Below are positions 16,908 to 26,230 of a DNA stretch of 64,000 nucleotides, piece by piece. A model generated the notes under the pieces. The model was not told the origin of the DNA and searched no databases. It worked only from the letters and a program-made list of their open reading frames with translations. Position numbers and translations under genes: made by a program. Numbering within the stretch: position 1 is the stretch's first letter; every line of letters begins with the position of its first letter. The stretch comes from Bradyrhizobium sp. JYMT SZCCT0428 (GTDB lineage: Bacteria; Pseudomonadota; Alphaproteobacteria; Rhizobiales; Xanthobacteraceae): the NCBI RefSeq assembly GCF_018131075.1, contig NZ_JAFCLS010000005.1:1-64000 (forward strand). The letters are read 5' to 3'.

Positions 16908-18518
16908 TTACACGGCACCCCGTTTCAGCCGGTAGCCGGCCGCTTCCCGATCCCAAGTCGATGCGGTCACGCCGCGCTCGCGCAGCTCGAATTTCCGGAT
17001 CTTGCCGTTCTCGGTCCGCGGCAGGTCCGCGACAAAATCGATGAAGCGGGGCACCGCGAAATGGGGCAGCCGCGGCGCGCAGAACTGCATCAGTTCGACG
17101 GGCGGGATCGCCGCTCCCGGCCGCACCACGATCGCGGCCATCACTTCATCCTCGGCAAGTTCCGAGCGCACGGGAAAGACCGCCGTCATCTCGATGTCAG
17201 GGTGAGCCAGCAGCACCTGCTCGACCTCGTAGGACGAGATATTCTCGCCGCGGCGGCGGATCGCGTCCTTGAGCCGGTCCACGAAGCGGAAATAGCCGTT
17301 CTCGTCACGGATGACCCGATCGCCGGTATGGAACCAGAGATTCCGCCAGGCTTCCACGGTCTTCTCGGCCATGCCGAAATAGCCGCTCGCGAACGCAAAC
17401 GGCTCGTCGGCGCGCAGCACCAGCTCACCGGCCTCGCCATCCGGCAATTCAACATCGCTAGTATCGACGACGCGGGCCTGAAAACCATTGACGATACGGC
17501 CCATGGTTCCCGGCTTTTGCGTTTCCGGCGATGCGCCGATGACGAAATTGGTTTCGGTCGAGCCGTAACCCTCGAGCAGCGTAACCCCGGTGCGCGCGGC
17601 AAATGCTGCGCCGAGACCCGCGGGAACGCCCGGTCCGAGTCCGGTGCGCACCCTGTGCCCGCGTTCGTCCGCTCGCGGTTCACCCGTCAGCAGGATCGGC
17701 ACCATGGCTCCGAGCAGATAAATCACCGTTGCTTCGTTGCGGATCATGGCCGGCCAGAAGCCGGAGGCCGAGAAGCGCGGTTCGAGGACCATGTGCGCGC
17801 CGCTGAGAAGAGCCTGCGCGAAAGTATTGAGGGCATTGATATGGAACAGCGGCAGGGTCGTGCAAAGCACGTCGTCGGCCGTCAGGCCAAAAATGCGACC
17901 GGAGTGGATGCCCCACCAATAATATTGCGCATGCGGGCACATCACGCCCTTGGATGGGCCGGTGGTGCCGCTGGTATAGATGATCGCCAGTGTATCGCCG
18001 GGACTGACGGGCGCCGCCGAAATCGCGGCGGCGCGTGGCGGCATCGCCCCCATCGAGGGCGAGACACCGTCGGGTAGGGCGTCGGCGCCGATCACCCAGA
18101 TCGAACCAAGCGAGGCCATGCCTTCGGAGACATGGGCCAGGCGTTCGACGAATTGCGCCTCGATCGCGAACAGCCGCGCGCCGCTATTGGAAAGGTAATA
18201 GCCGATCTGCGGTCCCATCGCGGCGGTGTTGATCGGAACCGCGATGGCGCCGATCCAGCCACAGCCCAAAACGATCTCCAGCATCTCCAGGCGATTGGAG
18301 CAGAGGATCGCGACCCGGTCGCCGGCCGCAACGCCGGCCGCGCGTAACGTCGCGGCACGGCCGGCCGCGATGTCGCGCGCCTCGCGGAACGTCCATGTAT
18401 CGTTTGCGCACGAGAGCAACGGCCGGTCGCCGTGGCTGCCGGCCTGAATCTCGAGCATGCGCGGCAGCGTCCGGTGTTCCGGTGGCAGCGGAATCATCCC
18501 GGGCGCATGGAGGCTCAT
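16908..18518 (-). CDS. AMP-forming acyl-CoA synthetase (second of two in the cluster)
   Basis: The 536-residue ANL enzyme has the P-loop IIYTSGTTGPSKG, the motif EGYGSTETNF and the hinge FVDRLKDAIRRRGENIS. The ATG at 18518 overlaps the cyclase stop (ATGA), which decides the start against a longer frame. It is co-transcribed with the isatin-hydrolase-like cyclase, the DUF35-SDR fusion and the thiolase-like protein. That makes it the best candidate for activating dioxindole-3-acetate (or a related indole acid) to the CoA ester used by the proposed aldolase. It has similar length and motifs to the first synthetase but is clearly divergent from it. Confidence 0.86.
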   Translation of the reverse strand: MSLHAPGMIPLPPEHRTLPRMLEIQAGSHGDRPLLSCANDTWTFREARDIAAGRAATLRAAGVAAGDRVAILCSNRLEMLEIVLGCGWIGAIAVPINTAAMGPQIGYYLSNSGARLFAIEAQFVERLAHVSEGMASLGSIWVIGADALPDGVSPSMGAMPPRAAAISAAPVSPGDTLAIIYTSGTTGPSKGVMCPHAQYYWWGIHSGRIFGLTADDVLCTTLPLFHINALNTFAQALLSGAHMVLEPRFSASGFWPAMIRNEATVIYLLGAMVPILLTGEPRADERGHRVRTGLGPGVPAGLGAAFAARTGVTLLEGYGSTETNFVIGASPETQKPGTMGRIVNGFQARVVDTSDVELPDGEAGELVLRADEPFAFASGYFGMAEKTVEAWRNLWFHTGDRVIRDENGYFRFVDRLKDAIRRRGENISSYEVEQVLLAHPDIEMTAVFPVRSELAEDEVMAAIVVRPGAAIPPVELMQFCAPRLPHFAVPRFIDFVADLPRTENGKIRKFELRERGVTASTWDREAAGYRLKRGAV

Positions 18519-19342
18519 GGGCGGGGCGCTCCCGAAGGATTTGAAGGCACCAGCGCCAGCACGCGCAACGGGCTGCCGCTGCCCTGCTGGATCTTCAGCG
18601 GCGGCGCGATCAGCGAGGCACCGGTCGGCGGCAGCAGATCGAGATTGGTCAGGCATTGCAGACCATAGCGTCCGGCACCGTGCATGTAGTAGTGGCACGG
18701 ATAGGGAGGCAGGAAATGCGCCGCCTGGCCCGCATCGGTGCCGATGGTTTCGGTGCCGAAGCCGAGCACGTCGCGCTCGCCAAGCAGGAAACGAACGGCG
18801 TCAGGATCGGGGCCGGGCGTGTGCTGCCCGACCTCGTCGAAATTCTGATAGGCCGCCGGATCGGTCTTCTTCGACCAGTCGGTGCGCATCAGCACCCAGC
18901 ATCGCGGCGGAATCTTGCCGTGCACGGCTTCCCAGGCCTTGATGAAATCCGGCGTCAGCAGGAAGTCGGCATCTGCAGCGGATTCCTTCGAGCAGTCGAT
19001 CACCACGGCGGGCGCGATGAAATCGGCGACCGGGATCGTATCGGTGGAGCTGTTGGGAAGGTCGCGCCCCGAAACCCAGTGGATCGGGGCGTCGAAATGC
19101 GTGCCGGTATGTTCGCCAAAGGACAAATTGTTCCAGTACCAGGCGCCGCCGCGTTCGTCGTAACGCGAAATCTCTTCCATACGGAAGGCGCGGCTCTGGC
19201 CTATTTCCGGCGGCATCACGATGCTCGGAAAATCGGGTCCGAGGGTCTGCGTCAGATCGACGATGCGGATCGCGCCGGTGGCGAGCGCCGTGGTGAAGCC
19301 TCTGAGAATTTCCATGCCGGGCGCTGGATCGTGCGGTTTCAT
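18515..19342 (-). CDS. Cyclase-family metal hydrolase, probable isatin hydrolase
   Basis: The 275-residue protein carries the cyclase-family metal signature HTGTHFDAPIHW at about residues 83-94, with further family segments (VLMRTDWSK, FGTETIGTDAGQA, ASLIAPPLKIQQGSGSP). Members are Mn/Zn hydrolases that include bacterial kynurenine formamidase (KynB, about 210 residues) and isatin hydrolase (about 260-280). The length and the surrounding indole-type genes favour isatin hydrolase, which opens isatin to isatinate. The window has a separate alpha/beta-hydrolase formamidase at 30646, which reduces the need for KynB here. It overlaps both neighbours by ATGA. Confidence 0.78.
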   Translation of the reverse strand: MKPHDPAPGMEILRGFTTALATGAIRIVDLTQTLGPDFPSIVMPPEIGQSRAFRMEEISRYDERGGAWYWNNLSFGEHTGTHFDAPIHWVSGRDLPNSSTDTIPVADFIAPAVVIDCSKESAADADFLLTPDFIKAWEAVHGKIPPRCWVLMRTDWSKKTDPAAYQNFDEVGQHTPGPDPDAVRFLLGERDVLGFGTETIGTDAGQAAHFLPPYPCHYYMHGAGRYGLQCLTNLDLLPPTGASLIAPPLKIQQGSGSPLRVLALVPSNPSGAPRP

Positions 19343-20586
19343 CGGCCAAGCTCCCGTTCCAGTGCCTTGGGATTGTCGCGGAAACGGGCGAGCCAGTCCT
19401 GCGCGATATCGCCGGGATAGACGTCCTCGACCGATCCCTTGAGCGCGCCGACGATGGCGCGGGCGACAGCCGATGGCGCCAACTTCGGCGGCAGCAGCAG
19501 CTGATTCCATTCGTCGTCGATTGGTCCCGGAAAGATGTTGACGACCCTGATGCCGGCGACGCGCATTTCGGCACGCAGCGCCTGCGCGACCGAAAGGGCC
19601 GCGGCCATCGATGCCGAATAGGTCGCGTGCTGCGGAAAATTGGACAGCGCATAGATCGACAGCAGATTGACCCAGGCCACCGCGCTGGTTTCGCCATCGG
19701 CGCCACGCGCCTGCATGACCGGACCGAACGCCTGGGCCAGCCGCAACAGGCCGAAGCAGTTGGTCTCCATCTCCGCCCGTGCGGTTTCGACGCCGGCGCG
19801 ACCGAAAATGCCAAACGTGCGATGGTGCTCGGCGGTGTTGATCACGATGTCGACCTTGAAGCCGAGTTCGGCGGCAAGCTCATTGACCGATTTGGTGTCG
19901 GTGACATCGAGCGGGACCAGCGTCACCTTTGGCAGTTCGGCGATCGCGGGCCAGCCCGGCGGATTCTTCCAAGGCTCGCAATGGCCGGCCCAGACGAGAT
20001 CGGCGCCGGCTTCGAGCACCGCTCTTACGACGGCCTGGCCGACGGGTGACTTGGCGTCGGTAACCAGCACTTTGCGGAATCTTGGATCCGACGTGAAGTT
20101 GCGCAGCTTCGGCTCGTCGGCGAGTGCGGTATTGCCACCATCCGGCTTGGCGACGAGTGCGGCCTGGCCGGCGCGGTCGAGTACGGCTTCCACTATCACC
20201 GGCGACGGTGCCGGCCCGCAGCGCGCGTCGAGGTGGACGACGAGGCTGACGCCTTCGGCCAGACGGACCAGTCCAAGCCGCCAGGGCATGCGTTCGCGAA
20301 AGAACAGTTCCTGGGAATGATGCAACGTGGTCTCGCTGACGAGTTCGCCGCGTCCGCTCATCACAGTCCATTCGAGTTCGGCCGACAGACAGCGAACGCA
20401 GGCCTCGCGCGGCGGATATTGCACGGCGCCGCAAGCCGCGCAGCATTGCAGTTCGAGGTTGCCCAGCGCTGCGCCGCGAACGAGGCCGAGCGCAATCCGG
20501 CTGCGGCGGTCCGGCGGCAGCGTCGGCGCGCGCGTCTTCAGGATCGGGTTCTTGCGCTTGGGCCGTTTGATTGTTTCACTCATCAT
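19339..20586 (-). CDS. DUF35 (Zn-ribbon/OB-fold) - SDR fusion protein
   Basis: Residues 1-145 form a DUF35 module: a rubredoxin-like zinc ribbon (CCAACGAVQYPPREACVRC) and an OB fold (SGRGELVSETTLHHS). Residues 165-415 form a short-chain dehydrogenase-like domain (KVLVTDAKSPVGQAVV at the cofactor site, YSASMAAALS near the catalytic Tyr). The SDR half looks atypical: the glycine motif reads TDAKSPVG and the YxxxK lysine is replaced by Ala (YSASMA), so it may lack dehydrogenase activity. DUF35 proteins partner thiolase-fold enzymes, and the thiolase-like gene lies 10 bases upstream. ATG codons at 20586 and 20583 are both possible starts. Confidence 0.82.
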   Translation of the reverse strand: MMSETIKRPKRKNPILKTRAPTLPPDRRSRIALGLVRGAALGNLELQCCAACGAVQYPPREACVRCLSAELEWTVMSGRGELVSETTLHHSQELFFRERMPWRLGLVRLAEGVSLVVHLDARCGPAPSPVIVEAVLDRAGQAALVAKPDGGNTALADEPKLRNFTSDPRFRKVLVTDAKSPVGQAVVRAVLEAGADLVWAGHCEPWKNPPGWPAIAELPKVTLVPLDVTDTKSVNELAAELGFKVDIVINTAEHHRTFGIFGRAGVETARAEMETNCFGLLRLAQAFGPVMQARGADGETSAVAWVNLLSIYALSNFPQHATYSASMAAALSVAQALRAEMRVAGIRVVNIFPGPIDDEWNQLLLPPKLAPSAVARAIVGALKGSVEDVYPGDIAQDWLARFRDNPKALERELGR

Positions 20587-20596
20587 CAAGTCCCAA

Positions 20597-21766
20597 TCAT
20601 GTTGCGGCGAGAATGGCGGCGCCGGTGCATAGGCCGCGGTCGAAGTTGATCATGCCAAATCCGGAGACCAACGCATGGCGCGCGTTCTCGACCCGGGCGC
20701 CAAGCGACTGTCCCGTGACCTGCCGGAGCGCTTCGACGATCCCGAGCGTGCCGCCGGCTGCGCCGGCCTGGCCGACAGACAATTGGCCGCCGGAGGTGTT
20801 GAAGGGAAAGCTGCCATTCGCCTCGAACGTGTGGCGTCGAATGAAATCCGGACCTTCGCCCTTGCCGCAGAATCCGAGATCCTCGATCTGCAACATGCAG
20901 ATCACAGGATAATCGTCATAGGCCTCGAGCAGGTCGATGTCTTCAGGCCCGATGCCTGCGCTTTCGTACAGGCGGTCGCGGTCCATTACCCAGCCGCCGC
21001 GGTGCTGCACCGGATCATCAGGGAAGGCGTTGTGCCGCTCGATGGCACCTCGCAGCCGCGCGTGCGGCAATCCGAGGCGCCGGGCCCGGTCTTCGCTCAT
21101 GACAAGAAAGGCTTCGGCGCCGGCGCAAGGCATCACGCAATCGAACAGCCGAAGCGGGTCGGCCACCGGCCGGGCGTTAAGATACTCGTCCAGGGTCAGC
21201 GGCTTCTTGAACAGCGCATGGGGGAATTGCAACGCGTTCGAGCGCTGGGCGACGCAGAGCTTGCCGAAATCCTCAGGCTTCGCGCCATAGGTGCGCATGT
21301 AATAGGCGGTGAGGAAGGCGAAACTGGTATTCGGCCCGCCGGCGCCATAGGGATAGACCGCGTCCTGCGCAAACATGCTGAAGGTCGCCGTGCTGAGCCG
21401 GAAACTATCGACGTGATTGGTGTCGCCGGCGATGCAGGCAACGATCTCGGCGTCACCGGCCTGAACCGCGCGCGCCGCGCGGCGGAGGCTGACAATGCCG
21501 GACGCACCGCCCATCGGCACGTGATCGAGCCAGCGCGGTGAAAGGCCGAGGTGCTGGGTCAGGCCGACGGCGCTGTCGGGCGCCAATGTAAAACTCCCCA
21601 CGCACAGGCCGTCGATTTCATCCTTGGAAATCCCGGCACCATCAACCAGCGCCTTCAGCGCGCGGGCGATGAACCAGTGGGCGCCGCGGATGGAGAAGCG
21701 CTCATAGGGCACGGTGACGGGAACCGCGACGGCGACCCCGTCGTAACCTGCGATGCGGTTTGTCAT
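20597..21766 (-). CDS. Thiolase-like protein lacking the catalytic Cys and His (putative retro-aldolase)
   Basis: The 389-residue protein has the lipid-transfer/SCP2-thiolase fold. The segment holding the nucleophilic Cys reads VPMGGASG (about residues 84-90) with no Cys, and the usual GHP motif reads NTSGGQLSVGQAGAAGG. It keeps a Tyr-rich active-site segment EAYDDYPVICMLQIEDLGFC. This pattern, with a DUF35 partner, is that of Ltp2-type aldolases of steroid degradation, which cleave tertiary beta-hydroxyacyl-CoA to a ketone plus an acyl-CoA. Here it could cleave dioxindole-3-acetyl-CoA to isatin plus acetyl-CoA. ATG 21766 with GGAGGG upstream is preferred to a TTG at 21775. Confidence 0.85.
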   Translation of the reverse strand: MTNRIAGYDGVAVAVPVTVPYERFSIRGAHWFIARALKALVDGAGISKDEIDGLCVGSFTLAPDSAVGLTQHLGLSPRWLDHVPMGGASGIVSLRRAARAVQAGDAEIVACIAGDTNHVDSFRLSTATFSMFAQDAVYPYGAGGPNTSFAFLTAYYMRTYGAKPEDFGKLCVAQRSNALQFPHALFKKPLTLDEYLNARPVADPLRLFDCVMPCAGAEAFLVMSEDRARRLGLPHARLRGAIERHNAFPDDPVQHRGGWVMDRDRLYESAGIGPEDIDLLEAYDDYPVICMLQIEDLGFCGKGEGPDFIRRHTFEANGSFPFNTSGGQLSVGQAGAAGGTLGIVEALRQVTGQSLGARVENARHALVSGFGMINFDRGLCTGAAILAAT

Positions 21767-21771
21767 GGCGG

Positions 21772-22491
21772 TCAATGCCCTCCGCCAAGATAAGTTGCCT
21801 GCACGCGGGTGTCGCCGAGCAGGCTGGCCGCTTCACCGTCAAGCACGATCTCGCCGGTTTCCAGCACATAGCCGTAATCCGCGATTTCGAGTGCCGCCTT
21901 CGCATTCTGCTCGACCAGCAGGATCGAGACGCCGGCATCGCGAAGGCCCGCGACGATGCGCAGGATGTCACGCACGATCAGGGGCGCGAGGCCGAGGCTG
22001 GGTTCGTCGAGCATCAGGAGCCGCGGCGCCGACATCAGCGCGCGGCCGAGCGCGAGCATCTGGCGTTCGCCGCCGGAAAGCGTATCGGCGCGCTGGGAAC
22101 GACGTTCGGCAAGGCGTGGAAAACGCCCATAGGTCTCCTCGAGCGCGCGGGCGACGAAGGCGCGGTCCGAACGGCGCGGATAGGCGCCGAGCACGAGATT
22201 GTCATAGACCGTCAACTCTCCAAACAACTCCCGCGTTTCGGGCACCAGGCAGAAGCCGTGCTCGACGCGCGCCTCGACGTCGAGCTTCAACAGGTCCTGG
22301 CCTTCGAAGATGAGCCGGCCCCGCGATGGCAACAGGCCGATGGTGGCGGCAAGGAGAGTGGTCTTGCCCGCGCCGTTCGGCCCGATCACCGTGACGATCT
22401 GGCCCTTCTGCAGCGACAGCGACACGCCGCGCACGGCTTCGACCTTACCGTAAGCGACATGAAGGTCTGAAATCTCGAGCATCGCGCTCAT
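21772..22491 (-). CDS. livF: Branched-chain-type ABC transporter ATP-binding protein LivF
   Basis: The 239-residue ATPase has Walker [10 protein letters not shown], signature LSGGERQ, Walker [14 protein letters not shown] and the H-loop ILLVEQNAK, all normal for LivF. Its ATG overlaps the stop of the LivHMG fusion by ATGA. With that fusion and the binding protein at 26231 it makes a complete importer. Despite the family name, such systems often import aromatic acids, and the enzymes around it suggest an indolic or aromatic substrate. Confidence 0.93.
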   Translation of the reverse strand: MSAMLEISDLHVAYGKVEAVRGVSLSLQKGQIVTVIGPNGAGKTTLLAATIGLLPSRGRLIFEGQDLLKLDVEARVEHGFCLVPETRELFGELTVYDNLVLGAYPRRSDRAFVARALEETYGRFPRLAERRSQRADTLSGGERQMLALGRALMSAPRLLMLDEPSLGLAPLIVRDILRIVAGLRDAGVSILLVEQNAKAALEIADYGYVLETGEIVLDGEAASLLGDTRVQATYLGGGH

Positions 22492-25322
22492 AGTACGCCT
22501 CCGAGATAGGCTTCCTGCACCTTCGGATCGGCGCGGACCGATGCCGGATTTCCCTCGACCAGTTTGCAGCCGAATTCCATGACCACCAGCCGGTCGACCA
22601 GGCCCATGACGAAATCCATGTCATGCTCGACGATCAGGATCGTAACGCCTTCATCGCGAATCTGGCGCAAGACTTTGGCAAGGGCTTCCTTCTCGGGCGG
22701 TCGCAGGCCTGCGGCCGGCTCATCCAGCACCACCAGCACGGGATCGGCCGCCAGCGCGCGGGCAACTTCGAGGATGCGCTGTCCGCCGAGCGGAAGGTTG
22801 CCGGCGAGTTCGTAGGATTTGTCGCCGAGGCCGACGCGCTGCAATTGCCGCTGGGCCTCGTGCAGCGTCCGACGCTCTTCGGCGCGATCGAGGCGAAGCG
22901 CGCTCTTCAGGAAACCGGTCGCGGTGCGCGCATAGGCACCAAGCGCGACGTTGTCGATCAGGCTCATGTTCGGCCGCAGCTTCACGTGCTGGAACGTGCG
23001 CGCGATGCCCATGCGCGCGATTTCCATCTGTGGACGGTACGTGATGTCCTGGCCCAGGAAACTGATCCGGCCGGCATTGGCCTGCAGCGCCCCGGTCAGC
23101 AAGTTGAACATCGTGCTCTTGCCGGCGCCGTTCGGACCGATCAGGCCCAGGATCTCGCCGGCCTTGAGATCAAAACTCACCTTGTTGACGGCGGTCAGTC
23201 CGCCAAATGTTCTCACGGCATTTTCGACGTTCAAAATCAGCGTGCCATTTTCCGGCAGCGCGCGGCGCGGCATCGCCTCGGCGGCCGCGGGCGCCGGGCG
23301 CGTTCCCTTGGGCAGGCGCTTGGCGATGAACGCGATGAGGCCGCCCCGGGCGTTTTGCAGCAGCAGGACAAGGAGAACGCTGAAAGCGATGATCTCGAAT
23401 TGCGCCGGGTTCTTCGTCACCAGCGGCAGCACATCCTGCAGCCAGTTCTTGAGCAGCGTGATCAAGGCGGAACCGGCGACCGCGCCCGCGATATGGCCGG
23501 CACCGCCCGCCATCGCCATCAGCAGGTATTCGATGCCGGGCTTGACGTCGAACGGGGCCGGGCTGATGAACCGGTTCATGTGCGCATAGAGCCAGCCGGC
23601 CAGTCCGGCGAGCAGGGCCGCGATCACGAAGGCGACAAGGCGGATTCGGAAGATGTTGACGCCGAGGCTCGCCAACAGAATTCCGCCGCCCCGCAGGCTT
23701 CTGATCGCACGGCCCTCGCGGGAATTGAGCAGATTAGCGCTGGCCAGCATCGCGAGCCCGACCATCAGCCAGATCAGGTAGAAGATCATTTGCGAAGAAA
23801 TCAGTGAGACCGATCCGATGGTGATCGGCGGGATGCCGGCCATGCCGGTGTTCTGCCCGAGGCCCGGGACGTTGCCGAACAGGAAATAGATCGAAATGCC
23901 CCAGGCGATCGTGCTGAGCGAGAGAAAATGCCCGCCGAGCCGCAGCGTCAGCGCGCCGATCGCGAGCGCCGCAAGCCCGGTCATTGCCAGCGCCAGCAGC
24001 AATCCGACCCACGGCGACAGATCAAGCGTCACGGTCGCCCAGGCCGTCGCATAGGCGGCGATACCGACAAAGGCGGCTTGCCCGAACGACGTCATGCCGC
24101 CGATGCCGGTCAGCAACACCAGCCCGAGCGCGACCAGCGCGGAGATGCCGATATAGTTGAGCAGCGTAATGGCGAAGCTGCCGAGCAGTGCAGGGGCGAC
24201 CAGCAGGGCGATGACGGCGGCGCTGATCAGGCCGATACGAAGCGGCGCGCTCAACGTGATCGCGTCGGGCATTTCCATTTCCTCGCCTTCCTCATCGGCA
24301 TGCCCGGCCGACTTCCAGGATTGCCAGAGCAGCACCGGGATCAAGAGGCCGAACACGATCACTTCCTTGTAGGAACTGCTCCAGAACGAGGCGAAGCTTT
24401 CCATGATGCCGACGAACACGGCGCCGAGAGCTGCGATCGGATAGCTGGTGAAGCCGCCGATGATGGCGCCGATAAATGCCTTCAGCCCGATCATGAAACC
24501 GGAATCGTAGTAGATCGTCGTGGTCGGGCCGATCAGGATGGCGGAGACGCCGGCGAGCAGCGAGGCAATGAAATAGGCGATGGTGCCGGTGCGGGCCGGC
24601 CGGATACCGACGAGCCGCGCGCCGATGCGGTTGACCGCGGTCGCGCGCAGCGCCCGGCCCGACATCGAGCGCTCGAAGAACAGGAAGAACAGCAGGCTGA
24701 GCAGGGCGGCGGTGACCAGCATCAGCAGCACCTGCGCCGATACGATGACGCCGCCGAAGCTGTAGATGCCATTGACCAATGGACGAATGCGGAATCCTTC
24801 GGCGCCAAAGGCCATCAGGCCCAGTCCGCTGATCGCGAAATGAACGGCCAGCGCGATGATGAGCAGGACCAGCACGGAAGCATCGGCGGCGGGCCGGAAC
24901 GCGATACGGTCGAGCAGCGGGGCGATCGGGAGCACGAGCACCAGCGCAAGGATGATCTGCACCGCCTGGGGCAGGACGTACGACGCGCCGACCCAGGCCA
25001 GCACGCAGGGAATAAGCGGCAGCAGGCCATACATGAAAAACGAACGCGGGATCCGTGCGTATTCGCCTGATCGGTAATGACCGGCCGCATCGACAATGGT
25101 TGCGATGACGGCCAGGATCGCGACCACCCAGATCGTGCCCGGCACCCGGCCAAGTTCGAACGCGGCGATCGAGAGCACGCAGAACGCCGTGATATCGCCG
25201 AACGGCACGAACACGACGCGGGTGACCGAAAAGATCAGCACCAGGCCGAGGCCCGCCAGCAGATAGATCGCTCCATTGGCGATCCCATCGAGCAGCAGAA
25301 TGATGGCGATTTCAGTCGTCAT
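22488..25322 (-). CDS. LivH-LivM-LivG triple fusion: two permeases and one ATPase in one polypeptide
   Basis: The 944-residue protein begins with LivH-type membrane domains (1 to about 340; [21 protein letters not shown]). A short acidic linker ([10 protein letters not shown]) follows, then LivM (about 355-665; [22 protein letters not shown]) and a LivG ATPase (about 690-944; Walker [10 protein letters not shown] near 725, signature-like [10 protein letters not shown], Walker [12 protein letters not shown]). These are normally three genes. There is no internal stop, and each domain looks complete. A GTG at 25334 is an alternative start. Divergent from the MarR gene, it heads the operon running to 16908. 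Confidence 0.92.
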   Translation of the reverse strand: MTTEIAIILLLDGIANGAIYLLAGLGLVLIFSVTRVVFVPFGDITAFCVLSIAAFELGRVPGTIWVVAILAVIATIVDAAGHYRSGEYARIPRSFFMYGLLPLIPCVLAWVGASYVLPQAVQIILALVLVLPIAPLLDRIAFRPAADASVLVLLIIALAVHFAISGLGLMAFGAEGFRIRPLVNGIYSFGGVIVSAQVLLMLVTAALLSLLFFLFFERSMSGRALRATAVNRIGARLVGIRPARTGTIAYFIASLLAGVSAILIGPTTTIYYDSGFMIGLKAFIGAIIGGFTSYPIAALGAVFVGIMESFASFWSSSYKEVIVFGLLIPVLLWQSWKSAGHADEEGEEMEMPDAITLSAPLRIGLISAAVIALLVAPALLGSFAITLLNYIGISALVALGLVLLTGIGGMTSFGQAAFVGIAAYATAWATVTLDLSPWVGLLLALAMTGLAALAIGALTLRLGGHFLSLSTIAWGISIYFLFGNVPGLGQNTGMAGIPPITIGSVSLISSQMIFYLIWLMVGLAMLASANLLNSREGRAIRSLRGGGILLASLGVNIFRIRLVAFVIAALLAGLAGWLYAHMNRFISPAPFDVKPGIEYLLMAMAGGAGHIAGAVAGSALITLLKNWLQDVLPLVTKNPAQFEIIAFSVLLVLLLQNARGGLIAFIAKRLPKGTRPAPAAAEAMPRRALPENGTLILNVENAVRTFGGLTAVNKVSFDLKAGEILGLIGPNGAGKSTMFNLLTGALQANAGRISFLGQDITYRPQMEIARMGIARTFQHVKLRPNMSLIDNVALGAYARTATGFLKSALRLDRAEERRTLHEAQRQLQRVGLGDKSYELAGNLPLGGQRILEVARALAADPVLVVLDEPAAGLRPPEKEALAKVLRQIRDEGVTILIVEHDMDFVMGLVDRLVVMEFGCKLVEGNPASVRADPKVQEAYLGGVL

Positions 25323-25348
25323 GCGATCCAGCACCTTGATTAGTCAGG

Positions 25349-25360
25349 TTAATACATTAA
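25349..25360. promoter_or_regulatory. AT-rich palindrome in the LivHMG/MarR divergent promoter
   Basis: TTAAT-AC-ATTAA is a perfect short palindrome in the 74 bases between the divergent transporter and MarR genes. MarR proteins bind such dyads near their own promoters, so this is the best operator candidate for the 25397 regulator. No footprint evidence exists in the sequence itself. Confidence 0.4.
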
Positions 25361-25396
25361 ATTGCTGTTTGAAATTGATATTTGAGGAGGCATTCT

Positions 25397-25966
25397 GTGT
25401 CCAAAAAACAAGCAGTTTCGGCGCAAATAGCGGCAGTGGTCACGGAGCCGGCCGCCGAGATTTCGCCGATCGAGCAGACCGTGAACGCATTCGAGTACGC
25501 CGCCTGGCATTTCGGTTCGGCGTTCGCGCGCTGGAGGCGCGACTGTCTGGGCGCCATGCCAACGAACGCGCTGGGGGGTACGGAGGCCTCGATCCTGCAC
25601 GTGCTTCATCTGAATGGCACGCCGAAGGGCTTGAGCGATGTGGCGCGGCTTCTGCACCGCGATGACCTCGCCAATCTGCAATACGGGCTGAAAAAGCTGC
25701 TTTCGCTGGGCTTTATCGAAAAAGCCAGCAATGGAGCCTCGCGCCGCAACACCACTTACGTGCCTACCGAGCCGGGCCGTGCGATCGTCGACGCTTATCT
25801 GCAGCACCGGCGCGACACCCTCGTTCGTCTGGTCGGCAGCATGTCCGGCACCCAGGATGCGCTGCAGCAGGCGACGTCGATCCTTCACGTGATGACCGGA
25901 CTCTACGATCAGGCCAGCACGATCCTCTCCAGCCAGATCGGCGACACCCTCGGCCTTCGGCCATAA
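25397..25966 (+). CDS. MarR-type winged-helix regulator, probable repressor of the aromatic cluster
   Basis: The 189-residue protein has a winged-helix region at about residues 65-125 (TEASILHVLHL, LHRDDLANLQYGLKKLLSLGFIEKAS with a recognition-helix character, then the basic wing ASRRNTTYVPTEPG). The GTG at 25397 is chosen because AGGAGG lies six bases before it. MarR regulators of auxin-degradation loci bind indole-3-acetate and repress the neighbouring operon. The divergent position fits that role for 16908-25322 and possibly the binding-protein gene downstream. The ligand is inferred. Confidence 0.85.
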   Translation: MSKKQAVSAQIAAVVTEPAAEISPIEQTVNAFEYAAWHFGSAFARWRRDCLGAMPTNALGGTEASILHVLHLNGTPKGLSDVARLLHRDDLANLQYGLKKLLSLGFIEKASNGASRRNTTYVPTEPGRAIVDAYLQHRRDTLVRLVGSMSGTQDALQQATSILHVMTGLYDQASTILSSQIGDTLGLRP

Positions 25967-26017
25967 GGCATGAATTGCAACTTTAATCGGTAAGTTGATC
26001 ATGTGAATTGCCTCTTG

Positions 26018-26058
26018 ACTGAGGCCATACTGCACGCTTTTATATTTTATGTCTAAAA
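26018..26058 (+). promoter_or_regulatory. Candidate promoter and ATGTCTAAAA element upstream of the binding-protein gene
   Basis: The 264-base gap 25967-26230 is AT-rich. TTGACT followed by 17 bases and TTTTAT resembles a sigma-70 promoter. ATGTCTAAAA follows at 26049-26058 and recurs exactly at 30526-30535 in front of the kynurenine genes, which suggests a shared regulator. Nothing else is recognisable in this gap. Confidence 0.4.
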
Positions 26059-26230
26059 CAATTTTTGTCCGGAATGGCGGATGGCGCGGCTGTGAACAAT
26101 AAATCAAGCCACGACGCGGGGATGAAGCGGCGGCCATGCCGCCGTCGGCCTGCCATCGCTCCGGTCTCCCACTTCTTCAGTAGCCCGGCCCCGGTCGACT
26201 GACCGGCGGCCCCAACAGGAGGTAGCGACG

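Noticed and set aside
18515..19342. Annotation of the cyclase as KynB kynurenine formamidase
   Set aside because: Too long for KynB, placed with CoA ligase and aldolase-like genes, and the kynurenine genes have their own alpha/beta-hydrolase formamidase; kept as an alternative only.
20597..21766. Ordinary acetyl-CoA acetyltransferase
   Set aside because: Both the nucleophilic Cys loop and the GHP motif are replaced, so normal thiolysis is not supported.
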